A stretch of 64,000 nt of DNA from Pararhodobacter oceanensis. Its GTDB lineage: Bacteria > Pseudomonadota > Alphaproteobacteria > Rhodobacterales > Rhodobacteraceae. The DNA lies in contig NZ_QDKM01000002.1 of assembly GCF_003076755.1 (NCBI RefSeq), forward strand, positions 310,001 to 374,000, in the 5' to 3' direction. The notes under the pieces are model-generated. The model was not told the DNA's origin. It made no database searches and saw nothing but the letters and a program-made list of their open reading frames with translations. The position numbers were made by a program, and so were the translations under genes. Of this stretch, positions 43,384 to 54,803 are shown in pieces; positions within the stretch are counted from its first letter, which is position 1; each line of letters begins with the position of its first letter.

Positions 43384-45347
43384 CCCCCGTCGAAGCGATT
43401 GCGCTGGTCGGCGTTCTCGGCGTTGGCGCGCAGTGGCTGGCGTTCCGGCTGAACCTGCCGGCGATTGTGCTGATGCTAGGGGCGGGGCTGATCGTGGGGC
43501 CGGTGCTGGGGGTTTTTGATCCCGCGCGTGATCTGGGCGCATTGACCGGCCCGCTGATCTCGGTGGCGGTGGCGATCATCCTGTTTGAAGGCGGGATGAC
43601 GCTGAACCTGCACGGGTTGCGCGATGCGGCGAAGGGCGTGAAACGCTTGGTGCTGGTCGGCGCGCCCTTGGGCTGGCTGACCTCGGCTTTGGCGCTGCAT
43701 TACGGCGCGGGGCTGAGCTGGGCGACGGCCTCGGTGTTCGGCGGGGTGATGATTGTCACCGGCCCGACAGTGATCGCGCCGATCCTGCGGCAAGCGCGGC
43801 TGGCGCGGCGTCCGGCGGCGCTGCTGCAATGGGAGGCGATTGTTAACGACCCGATCGGCGCGCTGGCGGCGGTGCTGGCCTTTGAGGTGGTCGTGGTCCT
43901 AAACACCGCCCCCGCGACGGCGGAAAGCACCGCCTGGCATATGGTCCTGGGCATCTTGTTGGCGCTGGCGCTGGGCTTGATCGCGGGGCTGGCGATTGCC
44001 TGGATATTCCGCCGCGCCTTGGTGCCGGAATATATGAAAGTGCCGGTGCTCTTTGTCACCGTTCTGGCGGTTTTCGCGCTGCCCAACGGCTATCTGCACG
44101 AGAGCGGGCTTCTGGCGGTGACGGTGATGGGGCTGGTGATTGCCAACGCAAAACTGCCCAGTTTTGTCGAGCTGCGCCGGTTCAAGGAGCACGCGACGGT
44201 GCTCTTGGTGTCCGGCGTGTTCATCCTCTTGGCGGCGGGGCTGGATGTGGAGCAGGTCTTGGCGCTGGACTGGCGCGCGGCGCTCTTCGTGGCGCTGGTG
44301 GTGCTGGTCGCGCGGCCCCTCACGGTGCTCATGTCGCTGGCGTTCAGCGGGGTGCCGTGGCGTGAGCGATTGTTTGTCGCCTTCACCGGCCCGCGCGGCG
44401 TGGTGCTGGTCGCGGTCGCGGGGTTGTTTGGCGAGCGTCTGGTGGCCGTGGGCATCGCGGATGGCGCGCAGGTCGGCGCCTTGGCGTTTCTCTTGGTCGC
44501 GGTCACCGTGGTGGTGCACGGGTTTGGCACCAAGCCTTTGGCGCGCGCCTTGGGATTGATCGCCGCCGAGACGCCCGGCGTGCTGCTGGTCGGCGGCTCG
44601 CGGTTCAGCGTGGCGCTGGCGCAGGCCTTGGAAAAGCTGGGCGTGCCGGTCCTGATCACCGATATCAACATCCGCCGCTTGCGCCGCGCGCGCAGCGAGG
44701 GGATTGATATTTTCTATGGTGATATCTTGTCCGAGGCGGCCGAGCGTTCGGTGGAACTGGTCGGTTTCGGCACGATTCTGGCGGTCACCGATAACGACTC
44801 GCATAACACTCTGGTGGCCACCGATCTGGCGCCTGAATTCGGCCGCGAAAGCGTGTTGCAATTGAGCCGCGATCATGAAGACAGCAAACGCCGCGCGCTG
44901 CCGGTCAGCCTTGGCGGGCGGCGGTTGGCGGGGGATCTGACCTATGATGCGATCGACCAGCGGATGATCGAGGGGCATAAGGTGCGGGTCACGCGGTTGA
45001 CCGAAGAATACACGCTGGCGGATTGGCAGGCGGCGCGCCCTGATGCCATGGTGCTGGCGATCCTGCCGCCCGATGGCACGTTGAAATTCACCGGCGGCAA
45101 GCCCTTGGAGAAAGCCGCCAAGGGCACAAGGATCATCGCGCTGGCCAAGGAGGTCGTCGATAAAGAGGATAATGACAAGGAACTGGCCGAGAAAGAGCTG
45201 GCCGAGCGCGAGGGGAATGTCGTTGCCGATAGCGAGCAGGCGGAGGTGCTCAAGGCCGAGGCTGAAGAGGATGCGCCCTCTGCTACGGGCTCTAATACCG
45301 GCTCAAAAACGGGCCCGAACACCGGTGGAACCGCGCGCGACAATTGA
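43356..45347 (+). CDS. CPA-type Na+(K+)/H+ antiporter with TrkA-N domain and charged tail
   Basis: A 663-residue protein with 12-13 membrane helices (residues about 8-395). GPTVIAPILRQARL, WEAIVNDPIGALAA (the ion-binding ND motif) and FTGPRGVVLVAVAGLFGERL are typical of CPA1 antiporters. A cytosolic Rossmann-type TrkA-N region follows (LVGGSRFSVALAQALEKLGV, about 405-540), and then a highly charged tail with KELAEKELAERE and Thr/Gly/Asn repeats. It exchanges cations for protons across the inner membrane, regulated by nucleotide binding. It starts 28 bases before the dgt stop with GAAGGAAG as ribosome-binding site, so translation is coupled. Confidence 0.9.
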   Translation: MAAGTLSGLTPVEAIALVGVLGVGAQWLAFRLNLPAIVLMLGAGLIVGPVLGVFDPARDLGALTGPLISVAVAIILFEGGMTLNLHGLRDAAKGVKRLVLVGAPLGWLTSALALHYGAGLSWATASVFGGVMIVTGPTVIAPILRQARLARRPAALLQWEAIVNDPIGALAAVLAFEVVVVLNTAPATAESTAWHMVLGILLALALGLIAGLAIAWIFRRALVPEYMKVPVLFVTVLAVFALPNGYLHESGLLAVTVMGLVIANAKLPSFVELRRFKEHATVLLVSGVFILLAAGLDVEQVLALDWRAALFVALVVLVARPLTVLMSLAFSGVPWRERLFVAFTGPRGVVLVAVAGLFGERLVAVGIADGAQVGALAFLLVAVTVVVHGFGTKPLARALGLIAAETPGVLLVGGSRFSVALAQALEKLGVPVLITDINIRRLRRARSEGIDIFYGDILSEAAERSVELVGFGTILAVTDNDSHNTLVATDLAPEFGRESVLQLSRDHEDSKRRALPVSLGGRRLAGDLTYDAIDQRMIEGHKVRVTRLTEEYTLADWQAARPDAMVLAILPPDGTLKFTGGKPLEKAAKGTRIIALAKEVVDKEDNDKELAEKELAEREGNVVADSEQAEVLKAEAEEDAPSATGSNTGSKTGPNTGGTARDN

Positions 45348-45395
45348 CCTTGGCGCCTGCCGCGCTTAGTGCAGGGGCAACAAAGGACACGAGAA

Positions 45396-47138
<1,743 letters not shown>

Positions 47139-47244
47139 GTACAGGCCAGCGCCCGCGTCAGGTTTGCATCCGGTAACGCCCGGATGGGGAACGAGTATGC
47201 AAAGCCAAGACCGGGCGAACCCGGCAGGCGAGTGTGAGGCGAGC

Positions 47245-48336
47245 ATGGCACAATCGTACTACGAGGCGTATCACGCCCCGCAGCAGTCGGGGCATTCCTA
47301 TGGCTACGCGCCGCAACCCGGCTATGCGCAGGGGGGCGGTGCCGGTGCTGGCTATGGGGCTGGCTATCCGCATAACGCGGGGCCGGGGGGCTATCCGCAG
47401 CCGCAGCCGCCGCGACGGGTGGGCCGTCTGGTCAATCTGGTCGGTGCGGCGCTGTCGATTGCGCTGATCGGCGGGGTCGGCATCTGGTCTTACCGCCTGA
47501 TGGTGCGCGATGTCGCCGGTGTGCCGGTGATCCGCGCGCTGGCCGGACCCTTGCGCATCTCGCCCGAAGACCCCGGTGGTCGCCAAGCAGCCTATCAGGG
47601 GCTGGCGGTGAATAACGTCGCCGCCGAAGGCGGCGCGGCCGAGGCTGCGCGGACCATTGCGCTGGCACCGCCGCCCTTGGAACTCAGTGAGGAAGACCGC
47701 GCCGTTGCCGCTTTGGTCGCCGGACAACAACAGCCGATCAGCGCCCCGCCCGCGGTGCGCGCCGAGGACACCGCGCCGCGCGCGCAAGAGCCGGCGGTTT
47801 CGCCGGTCGCACCCGCGCCAAGCGCGGCGACCCAGCTTGCGGTGATTTCTGCGGATCGTCCCGGCGTCTCGCGCTCGCCGGTGCCGCGTGCGCGCCCCGG
47901 TGGCCGTATCCAATTCGCCGCCGCCTCGCTTCCGCAGGCCACAACTCCGCCGCCCTCGGGTGCTGCGGGTGGCGCTGGTGCAGCTGTTGGCGGCACCGAT
48001 GCGCAGGCCGAGGCGCTGTTGCAAGAACTCGTCACCCGTCTGGGCCCCGCGCAAGCGGTGGATATCGACCCCGAGACCCTGCCGGCGGGCACGCGGTTGG
48101 TGCAACTGGGCGCCTATGACAGCGACGCCGAGGCGCGCGCCGCTTGGGACACGTTGACCACGCGGTTTCCGGCCTATCTTGAAGGGCGCGGGCGCATCGT
48201 CGAGGCCGCTTCGGCGGGCGGGCGCACCTTCTTCCGGCTGCGCGCCCATGGGTTCACCGATGAGCCCGAGGCGCGGCGCTTTTGCTCGGTGTTTCTGGCC
48301 GAGAACGCCGATTGTATCCCTGTCTTGATCCGCTGA
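47245..48336 (+). CDS. SPOR-domain protein
   Basis: A 363-residue protein with a Tyr/Gly/Pro-rich cytoplasmic N-terminus (about 1-65), one membrane helix (VGRLVNLVGAALSIALIGGV, about 60-82), a long Ala/Pro-rich periplasmic linker and a C-terminal SPOR domain (LVQLGAYDSDAEARAAWDTL, about 290-363). SPOR domains bind denuded peptidoglycan glycans at division sites. I choose Met 47245 because GAGG lies five bases upstream and homologues open with MAxxYY-type sequence; Met 47197 is in frame and possible. Neighbour nagZ acts in peptidoglycan recycling, which agrees with a cell-wall role. Confidence 0.85.
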   Translation: MAQSYYEAYHAPQQSGHSYGYAPQPGYAQGGGAGAGYGAGYPHNAGPGGYPQPQPPRRVGRLVNLVGAALSIALIGGVGIWSYRLMVRDVAGVPVIRALAGPLRISPEDPGGRQAAYQGLAVNNVAAEGGAAEAARTIALAPPPLELSEEDRAVAALVAGQQQPISAPPAVRAEDTAPRAQEPAVSPVAPAPSAATQLAVISADRPGVSRSPVPRARPGGRIQFAAASLPQATTPPPSGAAGGAGAAVGGTDAQAEALLQELVTRLGPAQAVDIDPETLPAGTRLVQLGAYDSDAEARAAWDTLTTRFPAYLEGRGRIVEAASAGGRTFFRLRAHGFTDEPEARRFCSVFLAENADCIPVLIR

Positions 48337-48346
48337 GGACGCGCCG

Positions 48347-49327
48347 ATGACTGCCGCGATTTTCGGATGTAGAGGCCCCAGCCTGACCGGCAGTGAGGCG
48401 GCGTTTTTCCGCGATGTGCAGCCCTTCGGCTTTATCCTGTTCAAGCGCAATGTTGATGACGCCGATACCTTGCGCCGCCTGACCGATGATCTGCGCGCGG
48501 CGGTCGGCTATGACGCGCCGGTATTCATGGATCAAGAGGGCGGCTCGGTGCAGCGGCTGCGCCCGCCCTTGGCCCGCGACTGGCCCAATGCCGCCGATCA
48601 ATCGGGCGGGCAGCGGGCGGTGTTTCTGCGGCATCAATTGATGGCCCATGAGCTGCGCGCGGTCGGCGTGGACGGCAATTGCGCGCCGGTGGTTGATGTC
48701 GCGGGGCCGCTGACGCATCCGTTTCTCAAGCAACGCATCTGGTCGAAAGACCCGCGCCGCACCGCCGCTTTGGCCCGTGCCGCCGCCAAGGGGCTTTTGT
48801 CGGGCGGGGTGTTGCCGGTGATCAAACATCTGCCCGGCCATGGTGCTGCCAATGCCGACAGCCATGCGGAATTGCCGCGCTGCCCGCTGCCTTTGCACAC
48901 GCTGGGCTTGCAGGATTTCGTGCCGGTGCGCGCGCTTTATGACGTGCCTTTGGGGATGACCGCGCATGTGGTTTATGAGGCGCTCGATCCTGACGCCCCC
49001 GCCACCCAATCGCCGGTGGTGATCGACTATCTGCGCCGCCGGTTGGGGTTTGAAGGCCTGCTGATGACCGATGATATAGGTATGGGCGCGCTGGACGGCT
49101 CGATCGCGATGCGCAGCCGCGCGGCGCTGGCGGCGGGCTGCGATGTGATCCTGCATTGCTCGGGCGAGATGGCCGAGATGGAAGAGGTGGCCGGGCAGAC
49201 CGGCCCGCTGGAAGGGGCGGCGAGAACCCGCGCGGAGGCGGCTCTGGCCGCGCGCGTCACCGCCGACGAGATTGACATTGCCGCCGTCGCCGCCGAATTT
49301 GACGCCCTGAGCAACGCAGAGGCCTGA
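48347..49327 (+). CDS. nagZ: Beta-N-acetylhexosaminidase (peptidoglycan recycling)
   Basis: A 326-residue GH3 enzyme that removes GlcNAc from GlcNAc-anhydroMurNAc peptides in the cytoplasm. The diagnostic KHLPGHGAANADSH (Asp/His general acid-base) and LLMTDDIGMGAL (nucleophile Asp) are present, along with PVFMDQEGGSVQRL. It starts 10 bases after the SPOR gene with GAGGACGCGCC before the ATG and ends 3 bases before scpA, so it is part of one operon. Confidence 0.96.
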   Translation: MTAAIFGCRGPSLTGSEAAFFRDVQPFGFILFKRNVDDADTLRRLTDDLRAAVGYDAPVFMDQEGGSVQRLRPPLARDWPNAADQSGGQRAVFLRHQLMAHELRAVGVDGNCAPVVDVAGPLTHPFLKQRIWSKDPRRTAALARAAAKGLLSGGVLPVIKHLPGHGAANADSHAELPRCPLPLHTLGLQDFVPVRALYDVPLGMTAHVVYEALDPDAPATQSPVVIDYLRRRLGFEGLLMTDDIGMGALDGSIAMRSRAALAAGCDVILHCSGEMAEMEEVAGQTGPLEGAARTRAEAALAARVTADEIDIAAVAAEFDALSNAEA

Positions 49328-49330
49328 CCG

Positions 49331-50209
49331 ATGAGTGAGGCGGAGATCACCGCGGCGGCGGCAAGCGCCGCCGAGGACGCCAATGGCGTGACACCTGTTG
49401 CGGCGGGGGCTGCGACTGGCGTTGGGTCCAGCCGCGAGGATATCGCGCTGCGGCTGGAAGACGAGGCGCTGATCGTCGATGTTGACGGCTATGAGGGGCC
49501 TTTGGACCTGCTGCTGACCCTGTCGCGGCGCCAAAAGGTTGATCTGCGGCGGATTTCGGTCTTGCAATTGGCCGAGCAATACCTCGGTTTTGTCGAGACC
49601 GCGCGCAAATTGCGCATTGAGCTGGCGGCGGATTATCTGGTGATGGCAGCTTGGCTGGCCTTCCTCAAATCGCGGCTGCTGCTGCCGCCCGATCCCAGCG
49701 ACGAGGGGCCGAGCGCCGAGGATCTGGCCTCGCATCTGGCCTTCCAGCTGGAGCGGCTGGAGGCGATGCGCGATGCCTCGGGGCGGCTGATGGGGCGCGA
49801 CCGTTTGGGCCGCGAGATTTTCCAGCGCGGCATGCCCGAAGCGACATCGGTGAAGAAACGCACCCAGCACACCGCGACGCTGCTGGAGCTGGTGCAGGCC
49901 TATGCGCGCATTCGCACCAAGGATGAATTCCGCCCCTATGCCTATGACCGCACCGATGTGTATCCGCTGGAAACCGCGCTGGAACGGCTGCGCGGGATCA
50001 TCGGGCATACGCCGGATTGGGCCGATCTGGCCGGGTTCCTGCCGCCGGGCTGGCGCAAGACCGGCAATCGGCGGCGCTCGGCGCTGGCCTCGACCTTTGC
50101 CGCCTCGCTGGAACTGGCCAAACAGGGGCATCTGGAATTGAATCAAAACGACACATTCGCGCCGATCCGCGTGCGCGCGGCGCCCAAGGGCGGCGGGGGA
50201 CAGCTATGA
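49331..50209 (+). CDS. scpA: Segregation and condensation protein A
   Basis: A 292-residue kleisin that bridges SMC heads and binds ScpB. DVDGYEGPLDLLLTLSRRQK and ISVLQLAEQYLGFVETARKL are the standard kleisin N-terminus and YLVMAAWLAFLKSRLLLP its helical continuation. The C-terminal end QNDTFAPIRVR is a normal winged-helix region. There is an Ala/Glu-rich N-terminal extension of about 40 residues before the conserved part. Its stop overlaps the scpB start by four bases. Confidence 0.95.
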   Translation: MSEAEITAAAASAAEDANGVTPVAAGAATGVGSSREDIALRLEDEALIVDVDGYEGPLDLLLTLSRRQKVDLRRISVLQLAEQYLGFVETARKLRIELAADYLVMAAWLAFLKSRLLLPPDPSDEGPSAEDLASHLAFQLERLEAMRDASGRLMGRDRLGREIFQRGMPEATSVKKRTQHTATLLELVQAYARIRTKDEFRPYAYDRTDVYPLETALERLRGIIGHTPDWADLAGFLPPGWRKTGNRRRSALASTFAASLELAKQGHLELNQNDTFAPIRVRAAPKGGGGQL

Positions 50210-50940
50210 GCAGTGACGACGAGACCGCAGATGCGCCCGCGTGGGGCGGGGCTGGAGATGCTGCGCCCGAACAGGGTGTAGGCGAGCAAGGAGCCGCTGA
50301 GCGCAGCGCCGCAGAACCCGGTCTGTTTCCGGTGCCGCCACTGGCCGAGCAGGAGCGGATGATCGAGGCGATCCTCTTTGCCACCGCCGAGCCGGTGAGC
50401 AGCGCGGAGCTGGCCAAACGCCTGCCCGAGGGCTGCGATGTGGGCGAGGCGCTGGCGCTGTTGCGCGCGCGTTATCAGGGGCGCGGGGTGCGGGTGGTCC
50501 GCGTCGGCGACGCCTGGGCGATGCGCACGGCGCCGGATCTGGGCTGGCTGATGCACAGCGAGATTGTCGAGACCCGGCGTCTGAGCCGCGCCGCCACCGA
50601 GACCCTGGCGATCATCGCCTATCACCAGCCGGTCACCCGCGCCGAGATTGAGGAAATCCGCGGCGTGTCCTTGTCGCGCGGCACCATTGACCAGTTGATG
50701 GAGCTTGACTGGATCCGTTTTGGCCGCCGCCGGATGACCCCCGGGCGCCCGCTGACCTTCATGGTCACCGAGGGGTTTCTCGATCACTTCGGGCTGGAAA
50801 GCCCGCGCGACCTGCCCGGGGTCAAGGAATTGCGCGACGCCGGTCTCTTGGACAGCCGCGGCATGCCCGGGGTGCAGCAGGGGCTCGATGACGACGAGAT
50901 CGACGGCAGCGAGGGGCAGACCGAGTTGTTCGAGGACTGA
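50206..50940 (+). CDS. scpB: Segregation and condensation protein B
   Basis: A 244-residue protein that dimerises and binds ScpA in the SMC-ScpAB condensin. The paired winged helices are marked by MIEAILFATAEPVSSAELAK and TLAIIAYHQPVTRAEIEEIR (GVSLSRGTIDQL follows). The first ~45 residues and the acidic tail (DDDEIDGSEGQTELFED) are low-complexity. ATGA overlap with scpA shows coupling. In related genomes tatABC often follow; here the next 420 bases hold only a repeat element. Confidence 0.95.
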   Translation: MSSDDETADAPAWGGAGDAAPEQGVGEQGAAERSAAEPGLFPVPPLAEQERMIEAILFATAEPVSSAELAKRLPEGCDVGEALALLRARYQGRGVRVVRVGDAWAMRTAPDLGWLMHSEIVETRRLSRAATETLAIIAYHQPVTRAEIEEIRGVSLSRGTIDQLMELDWIRFGRRRMTPGRPLTFMVTEGFLDHFGLESPRDLPGVKELRDAGLLDSRGMPGVQQGLDDDEIDGSEGQTELFED

Positions 50941-50947
50941 GGCGGCG

Positions 50948-51214
50948 CGTAGGGTGTGTGCTTGGCACGCACCGTCCCTGTCCCAACAGGTAATCCCGGC
51001 CCCTCTGTTTCGCCCGTGGGCACCACGGGCCGCGCCCGACCCTCCCCCCGGGAGGGCGCCTTGGCGATGCGCTGAGCCGCACAACCCGCATCACTGCTTT
51101 GCAGCACTGCGCCTCGTGGCAAAGTCGTCTGCGCCCACCCAGGGTCGGGCGCGGCCCTTTTCGCTTTGCGTCCGGCCGGTCCTGTTGAGGTGCGTGCCAA
51201 GCACACACCCTACG
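50948..51214. repeat. 267-bp inverted-repeat element (copy B of the dispersed repeat), MITE-like
   Basis: Perfect 26-base terminal inverted repeats (50948-50973 and 51189-51214, outer bases CGTAGGGTGTGTGCTTGGCA) enclose a second perfect 17-base inverted repeat (51028-51044 and 51141-51157). There is no coding sequence inside. The interior matches the repeats near 28.1-28.3 kb in reverse orientation over 44 and 23 identical bases. I see no clear target-site duplication. The rest of the 50941-51364 gap, 51215-51364, shows nothing beyond the ribosome-binding site of the next gene. Confidence 0.85.
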
Positions 51215-51364
51215 GCGGGGCATAGCTCGCGCGGCGATTGCAAGCGCTGGTTGTCTGGCCGGCGGCGGTTCGCCAAGCGAAAACACGCCGATGCATGGAA
51301 CCATTTCTACCCTCGGCGGTTTTCCCATGCGAGTTTGCCTAAGACCCATCCATAGGAGGAATTT

Positions 51365-51634
51365 ATGAAAGCCCTTATTATCGCCGCAACCGCCGGCACT
51401 CTGGCACTGTCCGGCTGCGCTGGAATGACCGCGGGTGAACGCACCGTTGCCGGTGGCGCCGCCGGTGCTGCAGGTGGCTTGGTGCTGGCCAATGCGCTGG
51501 GTGCAAACCCGAACTGGACGATTCTGGCGACGCTGGGCGGCGCGGCTGCCGGTGCTGTGGTGGCGCGCAATGCGACCGACAATGAATGCGCCTATGCCGA
51601 TGGCCGCGGCGGCTATTACACCGCGCCTTGCTAA
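51365..51634 (+). CDS. Small glycine-rich lipoprotein
   Basis: An 89-residue exported lipoprotein. The signal peptide ends in a lipobox LSGC (Cys about 18), after which it is lipidated and sorted to the envelope. The mature part has two glycine-zipper-like segments (VAGGAAGAAGGLVLANALGA, TLGGAAAGAVVARNA) as in the 17-kDa/SlyB-like surface antigens, and two further cysteines (NECAYADG and the final PC). AGGAGGAATTT gives a strong ribosome-binding site. A terminator follows, so it is monocistronic. Function unknown. Confidence 0.88.
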   Translation: MKALIIAATAGTLALSGCAGMTAGERTVAGGAAGAAGGLVLANALGANPNWTILATLGGAAAGAVVARNATDNECAYADGRGGYYTAPC

Positions 51635-51690
51635 AGGCTTGCGGCAGGTCTCTGCCCTGCGCCGAGACCTGCCGGATCTAAGACCAAACA

Positions 51691-51722
51691 CCCCGCGCGG
51701 CCCTCGTGCCGCGCGGGGTTTT
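51691..51722 (+). terminator. Rho-independent terminator after the lipoprotein gene
   Basis: An 11-base perfect stem CCCCGCGCGGC/GCCGCGCGGGG with loop CCTCGT followed by TTTT, 57 bases past the stop codon. Confidence 0.88.
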
Positions 51723-51829
51723 GCGTTGCGGGGGCGTGGTATTGCCCCAGCATGGAGTGCAGGACGTTGCCGTAAAGGGCCGCTTCACCGCAACCGGCGA
51801 TGCGCCAAGCTGATCACTCGCGGCATAGC

Positions 51830-52936
51830 CTAGAATAATGACAGTTGATCGCCCGCTTTCGGTGGTGCGCGGAACAGATCGCAGTCCAGCGGCGGCAGCA
51901 CCTCGGCATAGCCCAGCCGTTTGCGCGCCAGTCGCACGCGCTGGTCCAAGAGCCCCGCCATTGTGCCAGAACCGCGAAACCGGCTGTGGAAGCCGCCGTC
52001 ATTATCCCGCCCGTCGCGCATCTCGCGCAGCCGTGCCATCACCTTGGCAGCATGGCCGGGGCGATGCTCCTCGAGCCAGTCCTGAAACAGCGGGCTGACC
52101 TCATGCGGTAGGCGCAGGAGGCTCCACCATGCGACCTGCGCACCGGCCTCGCGGGCGGCCTGCATGATCGGCTCGATCTCGTGATCGGTGAGCCCGGGGA
52201 TCACCGGCGCCATCATCAGCCGCACCGGTATCCCCGCCTCGGCTAGCGCCGAGATCATCGCCAGCCGCCGCGCCGGGGCGGGCGCGCGGGGCTCCATCGC
52301 GCGGGCCAGACCGGCATCGAGCGTGGTCAGGCTGATCCCGACCTCGACCAGCCCCAGCGCCGCCATCTCGGACAGGATATGGAGATCACGCTCGATCAGC
52401 GCGCCGCGGGTGGTGATGGTCAGAGGGTGGCGCCAGTCGCGCAACACCTCCAGCAGCCCGCGGGTGATCCGGTGCTGTGCCTCGATCGGCTGCCACGGGT
52501 CGGTGTTCGAGCCCAAGGCCAAGGGCGCGACGCGGTAGGATTTACGCCCCAACTCAGCCGCCAGCACCTGCGCGGCATCGGGGCGGGCGACCAGACGGGT
52601 CTCGAAATCCAGCCCCGGCGAAAGGCCGAGATAGGCGTGCGTTGGCCGCGCGTAGCAGTAGATGCAACCATGCTCGCAGCCGCGGTAAGGGTTGACGGCG
52701 CGGTCAAAGCCCAGATCCGGCGACTGGTTCCAGGCGATCACGCTGCGCGGCGCCTCTAGGGTGACCTCGCGCTGCACCGCCTGCGGCTCCTCGGCGATCT
52801 CCCAGCCGTCATGTTCCCATTCGCGACGCTTTTGGTCAAACCGCGGCGCCGGCTGCGCCAGCGTGCCGCGCCCGCGCGCTACGCGGGTCGGATCTTGCGG
52901 CGGTAGCGGGGTTGAAAGGGGCTTGCGATCAGGCAT
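51830..52936 (-). CDS. Radical SAM protein, PA0069 family
   Basis: A 368-residue radical SAM enzyme. The cluster-binding CxxxCxxC motif is in NPYRGCEHGCIYCYARP (about residue 84), and LTITTRGALIERDLHIL and RLMMAPVIPGLTDHEIEPI follow the pattern of the PA0069/SplB-like family. Reaction and substrate are not known. The N-terminus (about 60 residues) is the usual basic extension of this family. Met 52936 is chosen because the sequence before it is not conserved-looking. The gene is divergent from the corrinoid-protein gene, with 164 bases between starts. Confidence 0.92.
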   Translation of the reverse strand: MPDRKPLSTPLPPQDPTRVARGRGTLAQPAPRFDQKRREWEHDGWEIAEEPQAVQREVTLEAPRSVIAWNQSPDLGFDRAVNPYRGCEHGCIYCYARPTHAYLGLSPGLDFETRLVARPDAAQVLAAELGRKSYRVAPLALGSNTDPWQPIEAQHRITRGLLEVLRDWRHPLTITTRGALIERDLHILSEMAALGLVEVGISLTTLDAGLARAMEPRAPAPARRLAMISALAEAGIPVRLMMAPVIPGLTDHEIEPIMQAAREAGAQVAWWSLLRLPHEVSPLFQDWLEEHRPGHAAKVMARLREMRDGRDNDGGFHSRFRGSGTMAGLLDQRVRLARKRLGYAEVLPPLDCDLFRAPPKAGDQLSLF

Positions 52937-53100
52937 TATGAATAAACCTAGAACAGATAATGAACATATTTCAAGTCGAAACCGCAAACCACGGCTTGCT
53001 GTCGCCTTTCTCCTAGGTCATGTCGGGATTGAGATACCGCGTCACGCGGATCTGCCGCATCCAAGATGCAACACCAGCTTTAGCAGTCAGGGAATATGCC

Positions 53101-53805
<705 letters not shown>

Positions 53806-53829
53806 CGCCTGCAGTGACGCTTAACATCA

Positions 53830-53858
53830 CGCCTCCGGCCTTGGGTCGGGGGCGTTTT
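53830..53858 (+). terminator. Probable terminator of the corrinoid-protein gene
   Basis: CGCCTCCG pairs with CGGGGGCG (one G-U) around a 9-base loop, followed by TTTTGCGTTTT, 24 bases past the stop. Confidence 0.7.
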
Positions 53859-53894
53859 GCGTTTTAGGGCGCGGCGCTGGTATGGGCGTTGGCG

Positions 53895-54662
53895 TCAGGC
53901 GAACGGGTCGTCGGGATAGGTGACGCCGGTCAGATAGAGCCCGTGCGGCGGGCTGACCGGCCCGCAGGCGCTGCGGTCGCGGGCGGCCAGCGCTTCGGCC
54001 ACCTGTGCGGGCGCCCATGCGCCAGCGCCGACACGCTCGAGCGTGCCGACAATCGAGCGCACCTGATTGTGCAGGAACGAGCGCGCGCGCAGATGAAAGC
54101 GGAACTCGGCGCCGCCGGTGACCGGCTGCTCGGTGATGGTGATCTCGTCAATGGATTTCACCGGTGATTTCGCCTGACAGAGGCTGGCGCGGAAGCTGGT
54201 GAAATCATGCCGCCCGATCAGATGCGCCGCACCTTCCTGCATCGCCGCCAGATCGAGCGGATTGCGCACCTGCCAGACCAGCCCCGCCTCATGCACCAAG
54301 GGCGCGCGGCGGGCGACCAGCCGGAAGGTATAGCGCCGCTCACGGGCGCTGAAGCGGGCGTGGAAATCCTCATCCACCTCGGCGCAGGCGGTGATCGCCA
54401 CCGGCAAAGGCCGCAGATGATGATTGAGCGCCTCCATCAGCCGGAAGGGCTGCCATCTGCGCGCCAGATCGGCATGGGCGGTCTGGCCGGTGGCATGGAC
54501 GCCCGAGTCGGTGCGACCGGCGGCGGCAATGCGCGGCTCTTCGGGGTTGATCTTGGCCAGAGCCTCCTCGATTGCCTGCTGCACCGAAGGCTGGCCGATC
54601 TGGCGCTGCCAGCCGTTGAACGGGGCGCCGTGGTATTCGATGCGAAAGGCGTAGCGGGGCAT
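53895..54662 (-). CDS. truA: tRNA pseudouridine synthase A
   Basis: A 255-residue enzyme forming pseudouridine at tRNA positions 38-40. The catalytic Asp52 lies in [31 protein letters not shown] is the conserved C-terminal motif. Length is normal. The upstream gene on this strand, the SDR protein, is 141 bases away and separated by a CCGGGATATTT repeat, so the two may not share a transcript. Confidence 0.96.
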   Translation of the reverse strand: MPRYAFRIEYHGAPFNGWQRQIGQPSVQQAIEEALAKINPEEPRIAAAGRTDSGVHATGQTAHADLARRWQPFRLMEALNHHLRPLPVAITACAEVDEDFHARFSARERRYTFRLVARRAPLVHEAGLVWQVRNPLDLAAMQEGAAHLIGRHDFTSFRASLCQAKSPVKSIDEITITEQPVTGGAEFRFHLRARSFLHNQVRSIVGTLERVGAGAWAPAQVAEALAARDRSACGPVSPPHGLYLTGVTYPDDPFA

Positions 54663-54686
54663 AGGGCGGGCCAGTTTCTGAGCGGG

Positions 54687-54754
54687 GAAGGGGGGCCAGC
54701 CCCCCGCCGCGTTCCGCGACTCCCCCCGGGATATTTACGGACAGATGATGGGGG
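54687..54754. repeat. GC-rich hairpin plus CCGGGATATTTACGGACAGA core repeat
   Basis: A GGGGGG..CCCCCC hairpin region is followed by CCCCCCGGGATATTTACGG and ACAGATGATGGGGG. The core nearly matches those at 58139, 63856 and 63975. Confidence 0.75.
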
Positions 54755-54803
54755 CTGCATAGCGCCCTGTGCGGCGGTGGTAAAGCGCGGGTTAAAGCGC
54801 GGG

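Noticed and set aside
48254-50146. Minus-strand open frame of 630 codons
   Set aside because: Antisense to nagZ and scpA, which are certain; Gln/Arg/His-rich with no recognisable fold.
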